Shown here one piece after another: positions 25,481 to 33,628 of a DNA stretch of 64,000 nucleotides. Numbering within the stretch: position 1 is the first letter of the stretch; every line of letters begins with the position of its first letter. A program made the position numbers and the translations under genes. This DNA comes from a bacterium. Lineage in GTDB: Bacteria > UBP18 > UBA7526. The stretch is from the NCBI GenBank assembly GCA_030619985.1, contig JAUXAI010000002.1, forward strand, positions 1 to 64,000. The letters are read 5' to 3'. Under the pieces are notes generated by a model that was not told the origin of the DNA, searched no databases, and saw only the letters and a list, made by a program, of their open reading frames with translations.

Positions 25481-25879
25481 ATGTATAAAATAGATAAAAA
25501 TGTCTATGCTTACAGATGCCCTAAATGCGGGCAACTCCATTATCCCGCCCCAATGCGCTGTAAAAAATGTGGATATCGGCGCTATCCTGAGCAGGAAATT
25601 GAACCGAATTTCCAGAAAGAAGGATATAAACCTTGGGAAAAGACCCCTTTAAAAGGTTCTTGTAAACTTCTAACTTATACTAGACTCTGGAACTTGCCAA
25701 TAGGATTTGACCAGCGCTATCTGGACTTTGGCCTGGTTGAGTTTGAGAACGGCATAAGAGCATCGGGACGATTATTGGTAGATAAACCAAAAATAGGGAT
25801 GAAACTGAATGTCAGGGTGGAAAAGATTAAAGAATTTTATGGCAAGGTTTGTTATGGTCTTCAATTTGTGAAACCCTGA
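25481..25879 (+). CDS. DUF35/OB-fold protein with zinc ribbon
   Basis: 132 residues. A rubredoxin-like zinc ribbon (CPKCGQ, then CKKCGY) is followed by an OB fold (LLTYTRLWNLPIGF, DFGLVEFENGIRASGRL, GMKLNVRV). DUF35 proteins bind acyl-CoA and act as partners of thiolase-like enzymes in archaea and actinobacteria. The start is 3 bases after the thiolase-like gene, so they should form one complex. Confidence 0.88.
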   Translation: MYKIDKNVYAYRCPKCGQLHYPAPMRCKKCGYRRYPEQEIEPNFQKEGYKPWEKTPLKGSCKLLTYTRLWNLPIGFDQRYLDFGLVEFENGIRASGRLLVDKPKIGMKLNVRVEKIKEFYGKVCYGLQFVKP

Positions 25880-25951
25880 TGGGACTGGCCAATAGAAGGG
25901 TTAAAGATGCAAAATAGAATAAAAAAAATTTCAGATACTAAGGAGGAAAAA

Positions 25952-27235
25952 ATGACTAGAGATTACCGGAAAGGAATGCAATTCTTAACCGATGCCCGGG
26001 AGCGGTTGGATATGGTGGCTAAGAAGTTAAGACTGGACCCAGGACTGGTGGATAAACTCAAGTTTCCCAAAAGAGCCCTAATTGTCTCCATACCAGTGAA
26101 GATGGATAATGGGCGTTTGAGAGTATTTACTGGCTATCGGGTGCAGCATAATGTAGACCGGGGGCCGGCCAAAGGAGGAATAAGATACCATCCCGAGGTT
26201 ACCTTGGAGGAGGTTACTGCCTTAGCCATGCTCATGACCTGGAAGTGCGCTGTAGTGAATATTCCCTTTGGGGGAGCAAAGGGAGGGGTATACTGTAACC
26301 CCAGGGAGATGTCTTTAAAGGAACTGGAGGGATTGACCAGAAGGTTTACTTACGAGATCATGATGATGATCGGTCCGGAGAAGGACATCGCGGCTCCCGA
26401 TGTTTATACTAATCCTCAGGTTATGTCCTGGATGATGGATACCTACAGTATGCATCAGGGATTCTCTGTTCCTGGGGTGGTTACCGGAAAGCCGGTCCAT
26501 CTGGGAGGCTCAAAGGGAAGGCTCGATGCTACGGGAAGAGGGGTGATGTTCATCACTCGGGAGGGATTGAAACACCTTGGGCTTTCTTTGAAAGGAGCAA
26601 CCATTGCCATCCAGGGATTCGGGAATGTGGGAAGCGCCTGTGCCAAGCTGTTGCATGAGGTAGGGGCAAGGATTGTAGCGGTCAGCGATATCAGTGGCGG
26701 TCTATTCAATCCTAAAGGGATAGACATCCCTTCTTTGATAAAACATGTAAAAAGAACTAAATATAAAGTTATTAAGGGCTTCAAGGGTCCGCAGTTCATC
26801 AGTGATTTTAAAAGAGCGAATGAGAAACTATTTGGATTAGAGGTTGATGTCCTCATTCCTGCTGCCCTGGAGAATCAGATCACAGAGGAGAATGCTGGGA
26901 TCATAAAAGCCAAGATGATTACTGAGGCGGCCAATGGTCCTATCACTCCAAGAGCGGATAAGATACTGGCCAAGAAGAAGATATTCATCATTCCCGATAT
27001 CCTGGCCAATGCCGCTGGGGTGGTGGTCTCCTACTTTGAATGGGTCCAGGATACCCAGGCCCTCTTCTGGAAGGAGGAAGAGGTCAATCGAAGGTTAGAG
27101 GAGATCATGACCGAGGCTTTCTATGATGTCCTGCGCGCTGCGAAGAAGCACAGAGTAGATATGAGGATGGCCGCCTATATGCTTGCTGTCTCAAGGGTAG
27201 CAGAGGCTACCAGGTTAAGAGGAATCTATCCCTAA
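25952..27235 (+). CDS. Glutamate dehydrogenase family protein, copy 1
   Basis: 427 residues from ATG 25952, after AAGGAGGAAAAA. GYRVQHNVDRGPAKGGIRYHP, MTWKCAVVNIPFGGAKGGV and the Rossmann start IAIQGFGNVGSACAKLL are the Glu/Leu/Phe/Val dehydrogenase pattern. It would oxidise glutamate to 2-oxoglutarate and ammonia or run in reverse. The paralogue at 38781 shares the C-terminal SRVAEATRLRGIYP exactly. Copy 1 has GFGNVGS and copy 2 GYGAAGA in the nucleotide loop, so cofactor use may differ. Confidence 0.93.
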   Translation: MTRDYRKGMQFLTDARERLDMVAKKLRLDPGLVDKLKFPKRALIVSIPVKMDNGRLRVFTGYRVQHNVDRGPAKGGIRYHPEVTLEEVTALAMLMTWKCAVVNIPFGGAKGGVYCNPREMSLKELEGLTRRFTYEIMMMIGPEKDIAAPDVYTNPQVMSWMMDTYSMHQGFSVPGVVTGKPVHLGGSKGRLDATGRGVMFITREGLKHLGLSLKGATIAIQGFGNVGSACAKLLHEVGARIVAVSDISGGLFNPKGIDIPSLIKHVKRTKYKVIKGFKGPQFISDFKRANEKLFGLEVDVLIPAALENQITEENAGIIKAKMITEAANGPITPRADKILAKKKIFIIPDILANAAGVVVSYFEWVQDTQALFWKEEEVNRRLEEIMTEAFYDVLRAAKKHRVDMRMAAYMLAVSRVAEATRLRGIYP

Positions 27236-27287
27236 AACGCGAATCATCGCGAATAAAGAAAGGACGCGAATCATCGCGAATAAAAAA
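27236..27287. repeat. Duplicated ACGCGAATCATCGCGAATAAA unit before hisF
   Basis: Two copies of a unit of about 25 bases (CGCGAATCATCGCGAATAAA) run from the gdh stop up to the expected hisF start. They seem to have replaced the native leader. Confidence 0.85.
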
Positions 27288-28052
27288 ACGTTAGTAAAGA
27301 GAATAATTCCCTGTTTGGATGTCAAGGATGGCCGGGTGGTTAAGGGGGTAAAGTTCGTTGATCTGAAGGATGTGGGAGATCCGGCCGAAATCGCCACCCT
27401 CTATGAAAAAGAGGGAGCGGATGAGTTGGCCTTCCTGGATATTAGTGCTACTGTGGAGAAGAGAAAGACCATGCTTCCCTGGGTGAAGAAGGTAGCGCAA
27501 GCGATAAATATACCACTCACTGTGGGGGGAGGAATTGGAAACCTTGAGGATATAGAAAAGATACTCGAAGCGGGGGCAAGTAAAATAGCCATCAATACCG
27601 CAGCGGTCAGAAATCCAGGTTTAGTAAAAGAGGCCTCTCAAAAGTTTGGTTCTCAGCGTATCATTGTAGCCGTCGATACCAGAAAAAATCCCAGTATGCC
27701 TTCAGGATATGAGGTGGTTGTTGAGGGAGGAAAGACCCCTACGGGCAAGGATGCTATCCAGTGGGCCAAAGAGGTAAAGAATTTGGGAGCAGGGGGGATT
27801 TTACCTACCAGTATTGATGCTGATGGGACAAAGAAGGGATATGACATCCATTCCATTCGTTTAATTGCTGAGGCCACTGGCCTCCCAGTCATCGCCTCTG
27901 GCGGTGCAGGGAACTTGGAGCACTTATATCAAGCCCTGACAGAAGGAAAGGCAGACGCTGTCTTGGCGGCTTCTATCTTTCACTTCCGGGAGTATACTAT
28001 AAGAGAGGCCAAGGAATACTTAAAGAAAAAGGGAGTAGCAGTTCGTTTATAA
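27288..28052 (+). CDS. hisF: Imidazole glycerol phosphate synthase subunit HisF
   Basis: Full TIM barrel, 254 residues if it begins at ACG 27288. The conserved start of HisF (LVKRIIPCLDVKDGRVVKG) is intact from 27291, and the catalytic aspartates are present (CLDV; PTSIDADGTKKGYD). No ATG, GTG or TTG lies upstream in frame before the gdh stop; TTG 27315 would remove the first strand and start one residue before the catalytic Asp. The expected initiator is ACG. Either a non-standard start is used or the start was mutated when the repeat entered. No other his gene is nearby. Confidence 0.85.
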   Translation, partial: TLVKRIIPCLDVKDGRVVKGVKFVDLKDVGDPAEIATLYEKEGADELAFLDISATVEKRKTMLPWVKKVAQAINIPLTVGGGIGNLEDIEKILEAGASKIAINTAAVRNPGLVKEASQKFGSQRIIVAVDTRKNPSMPSGYEVVVEGGKTPTGKDAIQWAKEVKNLGAGGILPTSIDADGTKKGYDIHSIRLIAEATGLPVIASGGAGNLEHLYQALTEGKADAVLAASIFHFREYTIREAKEYLKKKGVAVRL

Positions 28053-28064
28053 AAAGGTTTATCT

Positions 28065-29537
28065 ATGTATTATCCAAGCCTAAAAGAATTTATTCGGAAA
28101 TCTAAGAGAGGAAACCTCATCCCGGTCTATAAAGAAATCTTGGCAGACTTTGAAACTCCGGTCTCTGCCTTCACCAAGATCGATACTGGTGACTATGCCT
28201 ATCTCTTAGAGAGCGCAGAGAAGGGAGAGAAATTAGGTCGCTATTCTTTTTTAGGGAGCAACCCTTCTTTAATATTTAAGAGCAAAGGAAGAAGAGTAGA
28301 GATAATTAGCGAGGGAAAAAAGAAAATCCAAGAGGTATTCGACCCCCTCATTACTTTGAAGAAGTTAATGGCAGATTATAAGTTCGTAAAGGTTAAGGGG
28401 CTTCCCAGGTTCGTGGGAGGGATGGTGGGCTATCTCGCTTATGATATGGTGCGCTTCTTTGAAGAAATCCCGGACGAGAACCCGGATGACCTGAACCTTC
28501 CGGATGCCATCTTTCTCTTAGCCGATACCCTTCTCATCTTCGATCATTTAGAGCATAAGATAAAGGTGATCTCTAATGCCAGGATTAAAGAGAGCCCGAA
28601 GAAAGCCTACCAAGAGGCGATTGAAAAGATTAAGGATTTGATAGAGAAACTAAAGAAGCCTGTTAAAAAAGGGTTAAAGGTTAAGGGTCAAGGGTTAAGG
28701 TTTAGAGTAAGGTCGAATTTTACAAAAGAGGGATTTAAGAAAAAGGTAAGGAAAGCGAAGGAGTATATTAGAGCAGGGGATATCATTCAGGTCGTTCTCT
28801 CTCAGAGATTAGAGACTAAAATTACTGTTAATTCCTTTGATATCTATCGCGCACTACGAACCATCAACCCCTCCCCCTATATGTATTATCTGAAGTGTAA
28901 GGATTTGAAGCTGGTCGGTTCTTCACCAGAGATTTTAGTGAGGTTAGAGGAGGGAATGGTAGAAGTAAGACCCATTGCCGGGACCAGGCATCGAGGAAAG
29001 ACTTCAAAGGAGGACCAAGCCTTAGAAAAAGAACTCCTTGTCCACCCTAAGGATAGAGCAGAGCATATGATGCTTGTTGACTTGGGGAAGGAGGATGTAG
29101 GAAAAGTGTCAAGGCCCGGAAGCGTGAGAGTAAATGAACTCATGGTCATCGAAAAATACTCCCATGTGATGCACATTGTGAGTGACATTACTGGAAGACT
29201 ACGGAAAAATAAAGATTCTTTCGATGTCCTGCGCTCTAACTTCCCTGCCGGAACAGTTGTCGGTGCCCCAAGGAAAAGGGCCCTGGAGATTATTGATGAG
29301 TTAGAGCCAGTAAGAAGGGGACCCTATGCCGGAGCAGTGGGCTACTTTTCTTTTTCCGGGAATCTCGATACCGGCATTACCATTAGAACCATAGTCATTA
29401 AAGGAAACCAGGCCTATATCCAGGCAGGAGCAGGAATCATTGCTGAATCTATTCCAGAGAAAGAATATCAGGAGACCATAAATAAGGCAAGAGCGCTTGT
29501 AAGAGCGGTAGAGATGGCAGAGAGAGGCCTTGAATAA
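28065..29537 (+). CDS. trpE: Anthranilate synthase component I
   Basis: 490 residues. It makes anthranilate from chorismate using ammonia from a TrpG partner not found in this window. The feedback element LLES is seen in YAYLLESAEKG, and the chorismate-binding C-terminal half has RAGDIIQVVLSQRLE, GSSPEILVRLE, PIAGTRHRGK and GTVVGAPRKRA. Between the two halves is an in-frame array of 7-base units (28671-28705) that codes for a basic loop KGLKVKGQGLRFR. PabB is less likely given the LLES motif. Confidence 0.92.
   Translation: MYYPSLKEFIRKSKRGNLIPVYKEILADFETPVSAFTKIDTGDYAYLLESAEKGEKLGRYSFLGSNPSLIFKSKGRRVEIISEGKKKIQEVFDPLITLKKLMADYKFVKVKGLPRFVGGMVGYLAYDMVRFFEEIPDENPDDLNLPDAIFLLADTLLIFDHLEHKIKVISNARIKESPKKAYQEAIEKIKDLIEKLKKPVKKGLKVKGQGLRFRVRSNFTKEGFKKKVRKAKEYIRAGDIIQVVLSQRLETKITVNSFDIYRALRTINPSPYMYYLKCKDLKLVGSSPEILVRLEEGMVEVRPIAGTRHRGKTSKEDQALEKELLVHPKDRAEHMMLVDLGKEDVGKVSRPGSVRVNELMVIEKYSHVMHIVSDITGRLRKNKDSFDVLRSNFPAGTVVGAPRKRALEIIDELEPVRRGPYAGAVGYFSFSGNLDTGITIRTIVIKGNQAYIQAGAGIIAESIPEKEYQETINKARALVRAVEMAERGLE
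28671..28705 (+). repeat. In-frame heptamer array (GGGTTAA-type x5) inside trpE
   Basis: Units GGGTTAA, AGGTTAA, GGGTCAA, GGGTTAA, GGTTTAG, exact 7-base period, in the linker between the two TrpE regions. Confidence 0.88.
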
Positions 29538-29655
29538 AGTAAGCAGGTGAGCAGGTGGGAAAGTGAGCAGGTGAGTCGCGGGAAAAAATCTGTGTTAATC
29601 TGTGTTTTTTAATCTGTGCTAATCTGTGCATAAAGAGATTTACAAAGAGAAAGAG
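29538..29655. repeat. AGCAGGTGAG and AATCTGTG word repeats
   Basis: AGCAGGTGAGCAGGTGGGAA words, then AATCTGTGTTAATCTGTG words, ending in a degraded leader (GATTTACAAAGAG) before dapF. Confidence 0.7.
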
Positions 29656-30474
29656 ATGATTAGGTTTACTAAGATGTCTGCCAGTGGGAATGATTTCATT
29701 GTGATAGATAATCGAGAAAAGCAGATCCTGGATACTGGATCCTGGATGCTGGATTTTGTTAAAAAAATATGTAAACGTAAAATAAATATAGGTGCAGATG
29801 GCCTGTTGCTTATTGAAGGCTCAGAAAAGGCAGATTTCAAGATGAGGGTCTTCAATCCCGATGGGGGAGAGGTTGAGATGTGTGGTAATGGGGCGAGGTG
29901 CGTCGCCCTTTGGGCGAAATCAAAAATCAAAAATCAAAAATCAAAATGCAAAATTGAGACCGAGGCTGGGATTCTGGAAGCAGAGGTCGTCTCTGACAAT
30001 ACAGTAAAACTGAAGATGAGCGACCCTGTTGATACCAGATTGAATTTTAAGCTTTTAGTGGGAGATAAAGAATATGAGGTCCACACTATCAACACCGGCG
30101 TTCCCCATGTTGTTCTCTTTACAGAGGATTTAGAAAAAGCAAAAGTAAAAGAAATAGGAAAAAAAATCAGGTATCACCAGGAATTTGCCCCGGAAGGAAC
30201 GAATGTCAATTTTATAAGAGTAAGGGATGGGAACTCCCTTGACATCAGAACCTACGAAAGGGGAGTGGAGGATGAGACCTTAGCCTGCGGGACAGGAGCA
30301 GCTGCCTCTGCCATCATCTCCCATCTATTGGGCAGAACAAAAGCCCCCACTAAGATGCATACCAAAAGCGGTTCTATTCTTACAGTATACTTTGATTTTT
30401 CCCACTCTAAGATCACCGATCTTTATTTAGAAGGAGATGCGGAAATTATCTATCAAGGAGTTTTATATGGTTAG
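29656..30474 (+). CDS. dapF: Diaminopimelate epimerase
   Basis: 272 residues from ATG 29656. It converts LL- to meso-diaminopimelate for lysine and peptidoglycan. Both catalytic cysteines are visible: EMCGNGARC and TLACGTGAAA. SASGNDFIVID, FNPDGGEV and EFAPEGTNVNF are family motifs. Two in-frame heptamer arrays (29727-29754 and 29917-29951) add low-complexity loops. The last codons and stop belong to a sequence that recurs twice inside the downstream cassette array. DapL, its pathway partner, lies on the far side of that array at 37601. Confidence 0.94.
   Translation: MIRFTKMSASGNDFIVIDNREKQILDTGSWMLDFVKKICKRKINIGADGLLLIEGSEKADFKMRVFNPDGGEVEMCGNGARCVALWAKSKIKNQKSKCKIETEAGILEAEVVSDNTVKLKMSDPVDTRLNFKLLVGDKEYEVHTINTGVPHVVLFTEDLEKAKVKEIGKKIRYHQEFAPEGTNVNFIRVRDGNSLDIRTYERGVEDETLACGTGAAASAIISHLLGRTKAPTKMHTKSGSILTVYFDFSHSKITDLYLEGDAEIIYQGVLYG
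29727..29754 (+). repeat. In-frame heptamer array (CCTGGAT x4) inside dapF
   Basis: Units CCTGGAT, ACTGGAT, CCTGGAT, GCTGGAT, exact 7-base period, coding LDTGSWMLD between the first strand and the first helix. Confidence 0.9.
29917..29951 (+). repeat. In-frame heptamer array (AAATCAA x5) inside dapF
   Basis: Four perfect AAATCAA units and AATGCAA, coding KSKIKNQKSKCK just after the first catalytic cysteine region. Confidence 0.9.
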
Positions 30475-30517
30475 AAATAACCGTAATTGTAATTTCATTA
30501 GGCAGATAAACCTAATG
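30456..30517 (+). repeat. Left half-site L1, overlapping the dapF 3' end
   Basis: Contains the last dapF codons, GGTTAGAAATAACCGTAATT and CATTAGG-CAGATAAA-CCTAATG, a perfect 7-bp inverted repeat. The first cassette starts at G30517 (GTTAG). Confidence 0.8.
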
Positions 30518-30551
30518 TTAGATTTCATCGTGCAACGTTGAGGAAAAGAAG

Positions 30552-30959
30552 ATGAATATTTTCGACTTCCCATTTTCTCATCCAGTTATCTACTGGGGTA
30601 TAGCCTCACTTATGAGCCTGTATCAAGGAATAAGAGGGATATTTATTCAAAGGCATACCGTTGCCGTTCAAAATGTCGGGCTAGAAGCTGCCGACCCAAA
30701 ACGCCAACCATGGACATTGAAAGAGCAAATTATAGTTCATAGAATTCATGACTTCATTTTCAACTTCGTATGCTCAATTGCCGGATACATAGCGCTGTAT
30801 GCTATTTGCATAATTTTCCTCGACATAAATGACTTATCAAAAATAGAAACAGGCACAGGGATTATTCTAAGTTTATTGACTCTTGTATCTTTGGCTGGCA
30901 TATCCGGGGTACTTCCACCACTGTTACTTTTCGGAAAATTATTTGGAAAAGTAGGATAA
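30552..30959 (+). CDS. Cassette protein, membrane, unknown
   Basis: 135 residues. Three hydrophobic segments (about 10-30, 68-92 and 100-125) suggest an inner-membrane protein. I recognise no family. AGGAAAAGAAG precedes ATG 30552. The cassette begins at the GTTAG of 30517, 34 bases upstream, and a truncated attC-like start follows the stop. Confidence 0.55.
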   Translation: MNIFDFPFSHPVIYWGIASLMSLYQGIRGIFIQRHTVAVQNVGLEAADPKRQPWTLKEQIIVHRIHDFIFNFVCSIAGYIALYAICIIFLDINDLSKIETGTGIILSLLTLVSLAGISGVLPPLLLFGKLFGKVG

Positions 30960-30970
30960 AAAATAAAATC

Positions 30971-30996
30971 TAACAGTTGCTGTAGCTGACTCCTTA
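30971..30996 (+). other. attC-like half site (a), truncated
   Basis: TCTAACAGTTGCTGTAGCTG has the R'-like CTAAC box and a start like other sites, but no right box before the L2 repeat begins. Confidence 0.4.
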
Positions 30997-31002
30997 TTTT
31001 TG

Positions 31003-31064
31003 TAAGGATTTTAATGGTTAGAAATAGCCGTAATTGTAATTTTATTAGTACAGATAAACCTATG
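31003..31064 (+). repeat. Left half-site L2 with copy of dapF 3'-end sequence
   Basis: GTAAGGATTTTAATGGTTAG, then AAATAGCCGTAATTGTAATT and CAGATAAACCTATG. It matches 30456-30517 over about 60 bases, including the dapF stop region. Confidence 0.8.
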
Positions 31065-31108
31065 TTAGACGACTGTAACGCCTCATAGAGGCACACGGGA
31101 GGGCTCGC

Positions 31109-32197
31109 ATGGTACAGGAAGGATTAAGACTATTCTATTCCTATTCCCACGCAGACGAAGGATTCCGTAGTCAGCTTGAAAAACACTTGGCAATTCTCCG
31201 GCGAAAGGGGAGCATCAGGGACTGGAGCGATCGACGGATTGCTCCCGGAGCTGAGTGGAAGGAAGAAATTGACAATGCTCTAGAAGCCGCGGACATTATT
31301 CTACTTCTAGTCAGCGCTGACTTTCTTGCATCAGATTATTGTTACGACGTCGAGCTGGAACGTGCCTTAGCCCGCCACAAGAAGGGTGATGCATTGGTCG
31401 TACCTATAATTATCAGACCAGTGGATCTCGAAGACTCGCCTCTCGCTGGATTGCAAGCATTGCCGACTAACGCGAAAGCAGTCACAACATGGGACAACCG
31501 TGACGAGGCTTGGCTTAACGTCGCTCGCGGCATCCGTATCGCCTGCAGTAACATTCAGGAACTCAAACGGGGTTCCACAACAGAGAAGGCGGACTCAGCA
31601 ACCCAGGCACTACTCGAGGAAAAGAAGGCGGATTTTGGAATTTTGGATTTCAGCGCAGAACTCGAAGTCGCGATGCAGGTTGCCATCGACTGTCAAAATG
31701 CCATCACTAAACACACGGAAGAGGTCACAGAGGCACTCCAGTCAGGAACGACTAGAGCACTCCAATTGAAGTCCTCCACTATGCCTGGTAAGGCAACTAG
31801 ACTCCGGCAAATCGCTGGTTCAATGGCTGCCGCTCTAGCCGCATACGCAAAGAAAATAGAGAACACCGCCAGCGAGCTAGAGGAATCTTGGGACCGAGTA
31901 GACGAGTTCTTGCCTAAGCTACTTGAGCTCAGTGATGTCGAGAAGGAGCGAGAACACGTTCCCGAGTTGCGGACGACCATTCTAGGTGCGATGGACTCAG
32001 TTGAGGGTGCCAGAGAGAGCGCAATGGGGGCCGCGGAATCTCTGGCTGAGCTTGCAAAACTAAGTGCAGCCCTCAAGATAGGCGCGAATAGGGCCAAGAA
32101 GGGAATCCAGGCAGTTGTTGAACAGTACTGGCGGATTGAAAACTCAATGCGGCAGACATTGTCCAGACTGGATGACTTGTTCGGTATGAGCGACTAG
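31109..32197 (+). CDS. TIR-domain protein with coiled-coil C-terminus (cassette)
   Basis: 362 residues. Residues 6-140 are a TIR_2-type domain: LFYSYSHADEGFR, SIRDWSDRRIAPGAEWKEEIDNAL, ILLLVSADFLASDYCYDVELERAL with Glu82 as the probable NADase glutamate, then VPIIIRP. The C-terminal 180 residues are helical and rich in Ala, Glu and Ser, with likely coiled coils. Bacterial TIR proteins often deplete NAD+ or make signal nucleotides during phage defence. No partner gene lies next to it, so it would act alone or with another locus. It shows more balanced base use than the flanks. Confidence 0.85.
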   Translation: MVQEGLRLFYSYSHADEGFRSQLEKHLAILRRKGSIRDWSDRRIAPGAEWKEEIDNALEAADIILLLVSADFLASDYCYDVELERALARHKKGDALVVPIIIRPVDLEDSPLAGLQALPTNAKAVTTWDNRDEAWLNVARGIRIACSNIQELKRGSTTEKADSATQALLEEKKADFGILDFSAELEVAMQVAIDCQNAITKHTEEVTEALQSGTTRALQLKSSTMPGKATRLRQIAGSMAAALAAYAKKIENTASELEESWDRVDEFLPKLLELSDVEKEREHVPELRTTILGAMDSVEGARESAMGAAESLAELAKLSAALKIGANRAKKGIQAVVEQYWRIENSMRQTLSRLDDLFGMSD

Positions 32198-32231
32198 GAC
32201 AGACAACCCGCCGGCGAGCAGAAAGGAACCC

Positions 32232-32327
32232 GTCTAACTTTGCGTTAACCTGACGGTCGCCCCTGTCACAGTCCTTGCGGGGCAAGGCGGGCGCCAGGGT
32301 CGCCCGCAAGTTATGCCGACGTTATCT
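32232..32327 (+). other. attC-like site (b) after the TIR cassette
   Basis: CTAAC at the left and GTTATCT at the right, about 96 bases, with inner stem CCTTGC-GGG-GCAAGG and GGTCGCCC/GGGCG pairing. Confidence 0.65.
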
Positions 32328-32345
32328 GACATTTTACACCATCAG
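32321..32345 (+). repeat. Right half-site after the TIR cassette
   Basis: GTTATCTGACATTTTACACC followed by ATCAGAATTTGAATAGCTTT. Shared with 35858, 36453 and 37493. Confidence 0.8.
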
Positions 32346-32436
32346 AATTTGAATAGCTTTATCGCTGTAATCGTCTTTCAAAATCTCTGTAATCAGATTC
32401 CGAGCGTAGTGAGGATATCTTATAATTTTATTAGTC

Positions 32437-32450
32437 CAGATAAACCTATG
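32437..32450 (+). repeat. Left half-site L3
   Basis: CAGATAAACCTATG, preceded by TTTTATTAGTC as in L2 and L4. The cassette starts at G32450 (GTTAGCA). Further upstream the sequence differs from L1. Confidence 0.75.
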
Positions 32451-32473
32451 TTAGCAGCAATAAAAAAGGAGGA

Positions 32474-32863
32474 ATGACGATGTCACAATGGGACCAATTA
32501 CAAATGGATACAAAGGTCACGCAAATATTAAATGTTCAGTCACACGAACCAGGTCATCATTTTGGCAGACCTTTCTTAACTCCGTATCAAATTGCAATCA
32601 GCTTTCAACAACGATTTCCGCAAGATTTCCAAACAATTGGAAAACCAGTTGGAGGAAAAGGAACTGGACAACAAGACTCTCTTGCGCAATACATTGCCCT
32701 TGAACTTTCCAAACGCATTAAAGACAGGAAGATTACCAATATAGAGGGAAGATTTTTGCATCGTGCAAATCTTCATTCACTTGAATATGAAGTGAATAAT
32801 CAGATAATTGAATCATCATCGATACAGGCTTACGACTTGTCTATGTTTAGACTGATTGATTGA
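32474..32863 (+). CDS. Cassette protein, unknown, 129 residues
   Basis: No family recognised. It has HEPGHHFGRPFLTPYQIAISF near residue 25 and looks soluble, with mixed helix and strand. AAAAGGAGGAATGACG gives a strong ribosome site; ATG 32474 or ATG 32480 may start. An attC-like site follows 10 bases after the stop. Confidence 0.5.
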   Translation: MTMSQWDQLQMDTKVTQILNVQSHEPGHHFGRPFLTPYQIAISFQQRFPQDFQTIGKPVGGKGTGQQDSLAQYIALELSKRIKDRKITNIEGRFLHRANLHSLEYEVNNQIIESSSIQAYDLSMFRLID

Positions 32864-32873
32864 AAATTGAGCT

Positions 32874-32944
32874 GCTAACAAAACGCTGCACCTGACCGCT
32901 ATTCCGCTGAGCTCCATAGTGGCAGGTGAGATTGGTCATTAGGT
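32874..32944 (+). other. attC-like site (c)
   Basis: GCTAAC ... ATTAGGT, 71 bases. GCACCTG-A-CC pairs with GGC-AGGTG, leaving an unpaired base as in known attC sites. Confidence 0.75.
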
Positions 32945-32953
32945 GTAATAAAG

Positions 32954-33520
32954 ATGATTGAAATACTTACAGCTATACTTGTCATAGTTACTGGATTTTA
33001 TGCTTGGGTAACTTTTAAAATTTTAAAGGCAAATGAGTCAGTTCTTAAAGAAATGCGTGGCCAACAGGAAGCGCTATTTAGGCCATACATCTCTATTTCT
33101 CCTGTTGTATACACTGATAATCCAATATTTTTTCTTAAGGTTCACAACACGGGGCGATCATCAGCTGACAATTTGAGTTTAACAATTGACAAAGATTTTT
33201 ACCAGTTTGGCGAAAAGAAAGATGACAGAAACTTACGTAATTTCAGTGCATTCTCTAGCAAAATAGATAGTTTTGTTCCTAATGCTCAGATGCTTTTTTA
33301 CTTAGCCCAAGGATTTGTGATTTTCGGTAAAGATGCAAAAAAAGATATAACTCCAAGTATATTTACTGTTACTGCGCAGTATGAATTTTCAGGGAAGTCA
33401 GTACAAGAGCAAACCGTTATTGATCTTAGACCATACTTCAAGAGTGCTATACCACAAGACCCTATTGTGTCGAAGTTAAAAGATATAAAGAAAAGTATTG
33501 ATAAAAAGAAAATCACCTAA
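32954..33520 (+). CDS. Cassette protein with N-terminal membrane helix, unknown
   Basis: 188 residues. One N-terminal hydrophobic helix (IEILTAILVIVTGFYAWVTF), a short coiled stretch, then a soluble beta-rich domain (FRPYISISPVVY, FFLKVHNTGRSSADNLSLTI). It would be anchored with the domain in the cytoplasm or outside; the topology is uncertain. The stop codon lies inside the CCTAAC box of the next attC-like site. Confidence 0.5.
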   Translation: MIEILTAILVIVTGFYAWVTFKILKANESVLKEMRGQQEALFRPYISISPVVYTDNPIFFLKVHNTGRSSADNLSLTIDKDFYQFGEKKDDRNLRNFSAFSSKIDSFVPNAQMLFYLAQGFVIFGKDAKKDITPSIFTVTAQYEFSGKSVQEQTVIDLRPYFKSAIPQDPIVSKLKDIKKSIDKKKIT

Positions 33521-33600
33521 CAATGGTATCAATCTGGCAGCTTGGCTTGCAGCCAAGTGCCCTCGTTTCTGTCGGCTGCAGCTTATACCTGTCGTTAGGC
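33516..33600 (+). other. attC-like site (d)
   Basis: CCTAAC ... GTTAGGC, 85 bases, with inner stem CTTGGCT-TGC-AGCCAAG and outer GGTAT/ATACC. The right box is a canonical GTTRRRY. Confidence 0.75.
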
Positions 33601-33628
33601 ACACATTAAAATAGATTGCGAGGTTCGT

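Noticed and set aside
31693-32097. Minus-strand ORF opposite the TIR gene
   Set aside because: It mirrors the Ala/Ser-rich coiled-coil coding sequence and has no ribosome site; treated as a shadow, like all other minus-strand frames.
32421-32426. TATAAT as a promoter -10 box before a cassette
   Set aside because: The expected -35 position reads TTCCGA, a poor match, and the region is repeat-derived. No promoter is claimed.
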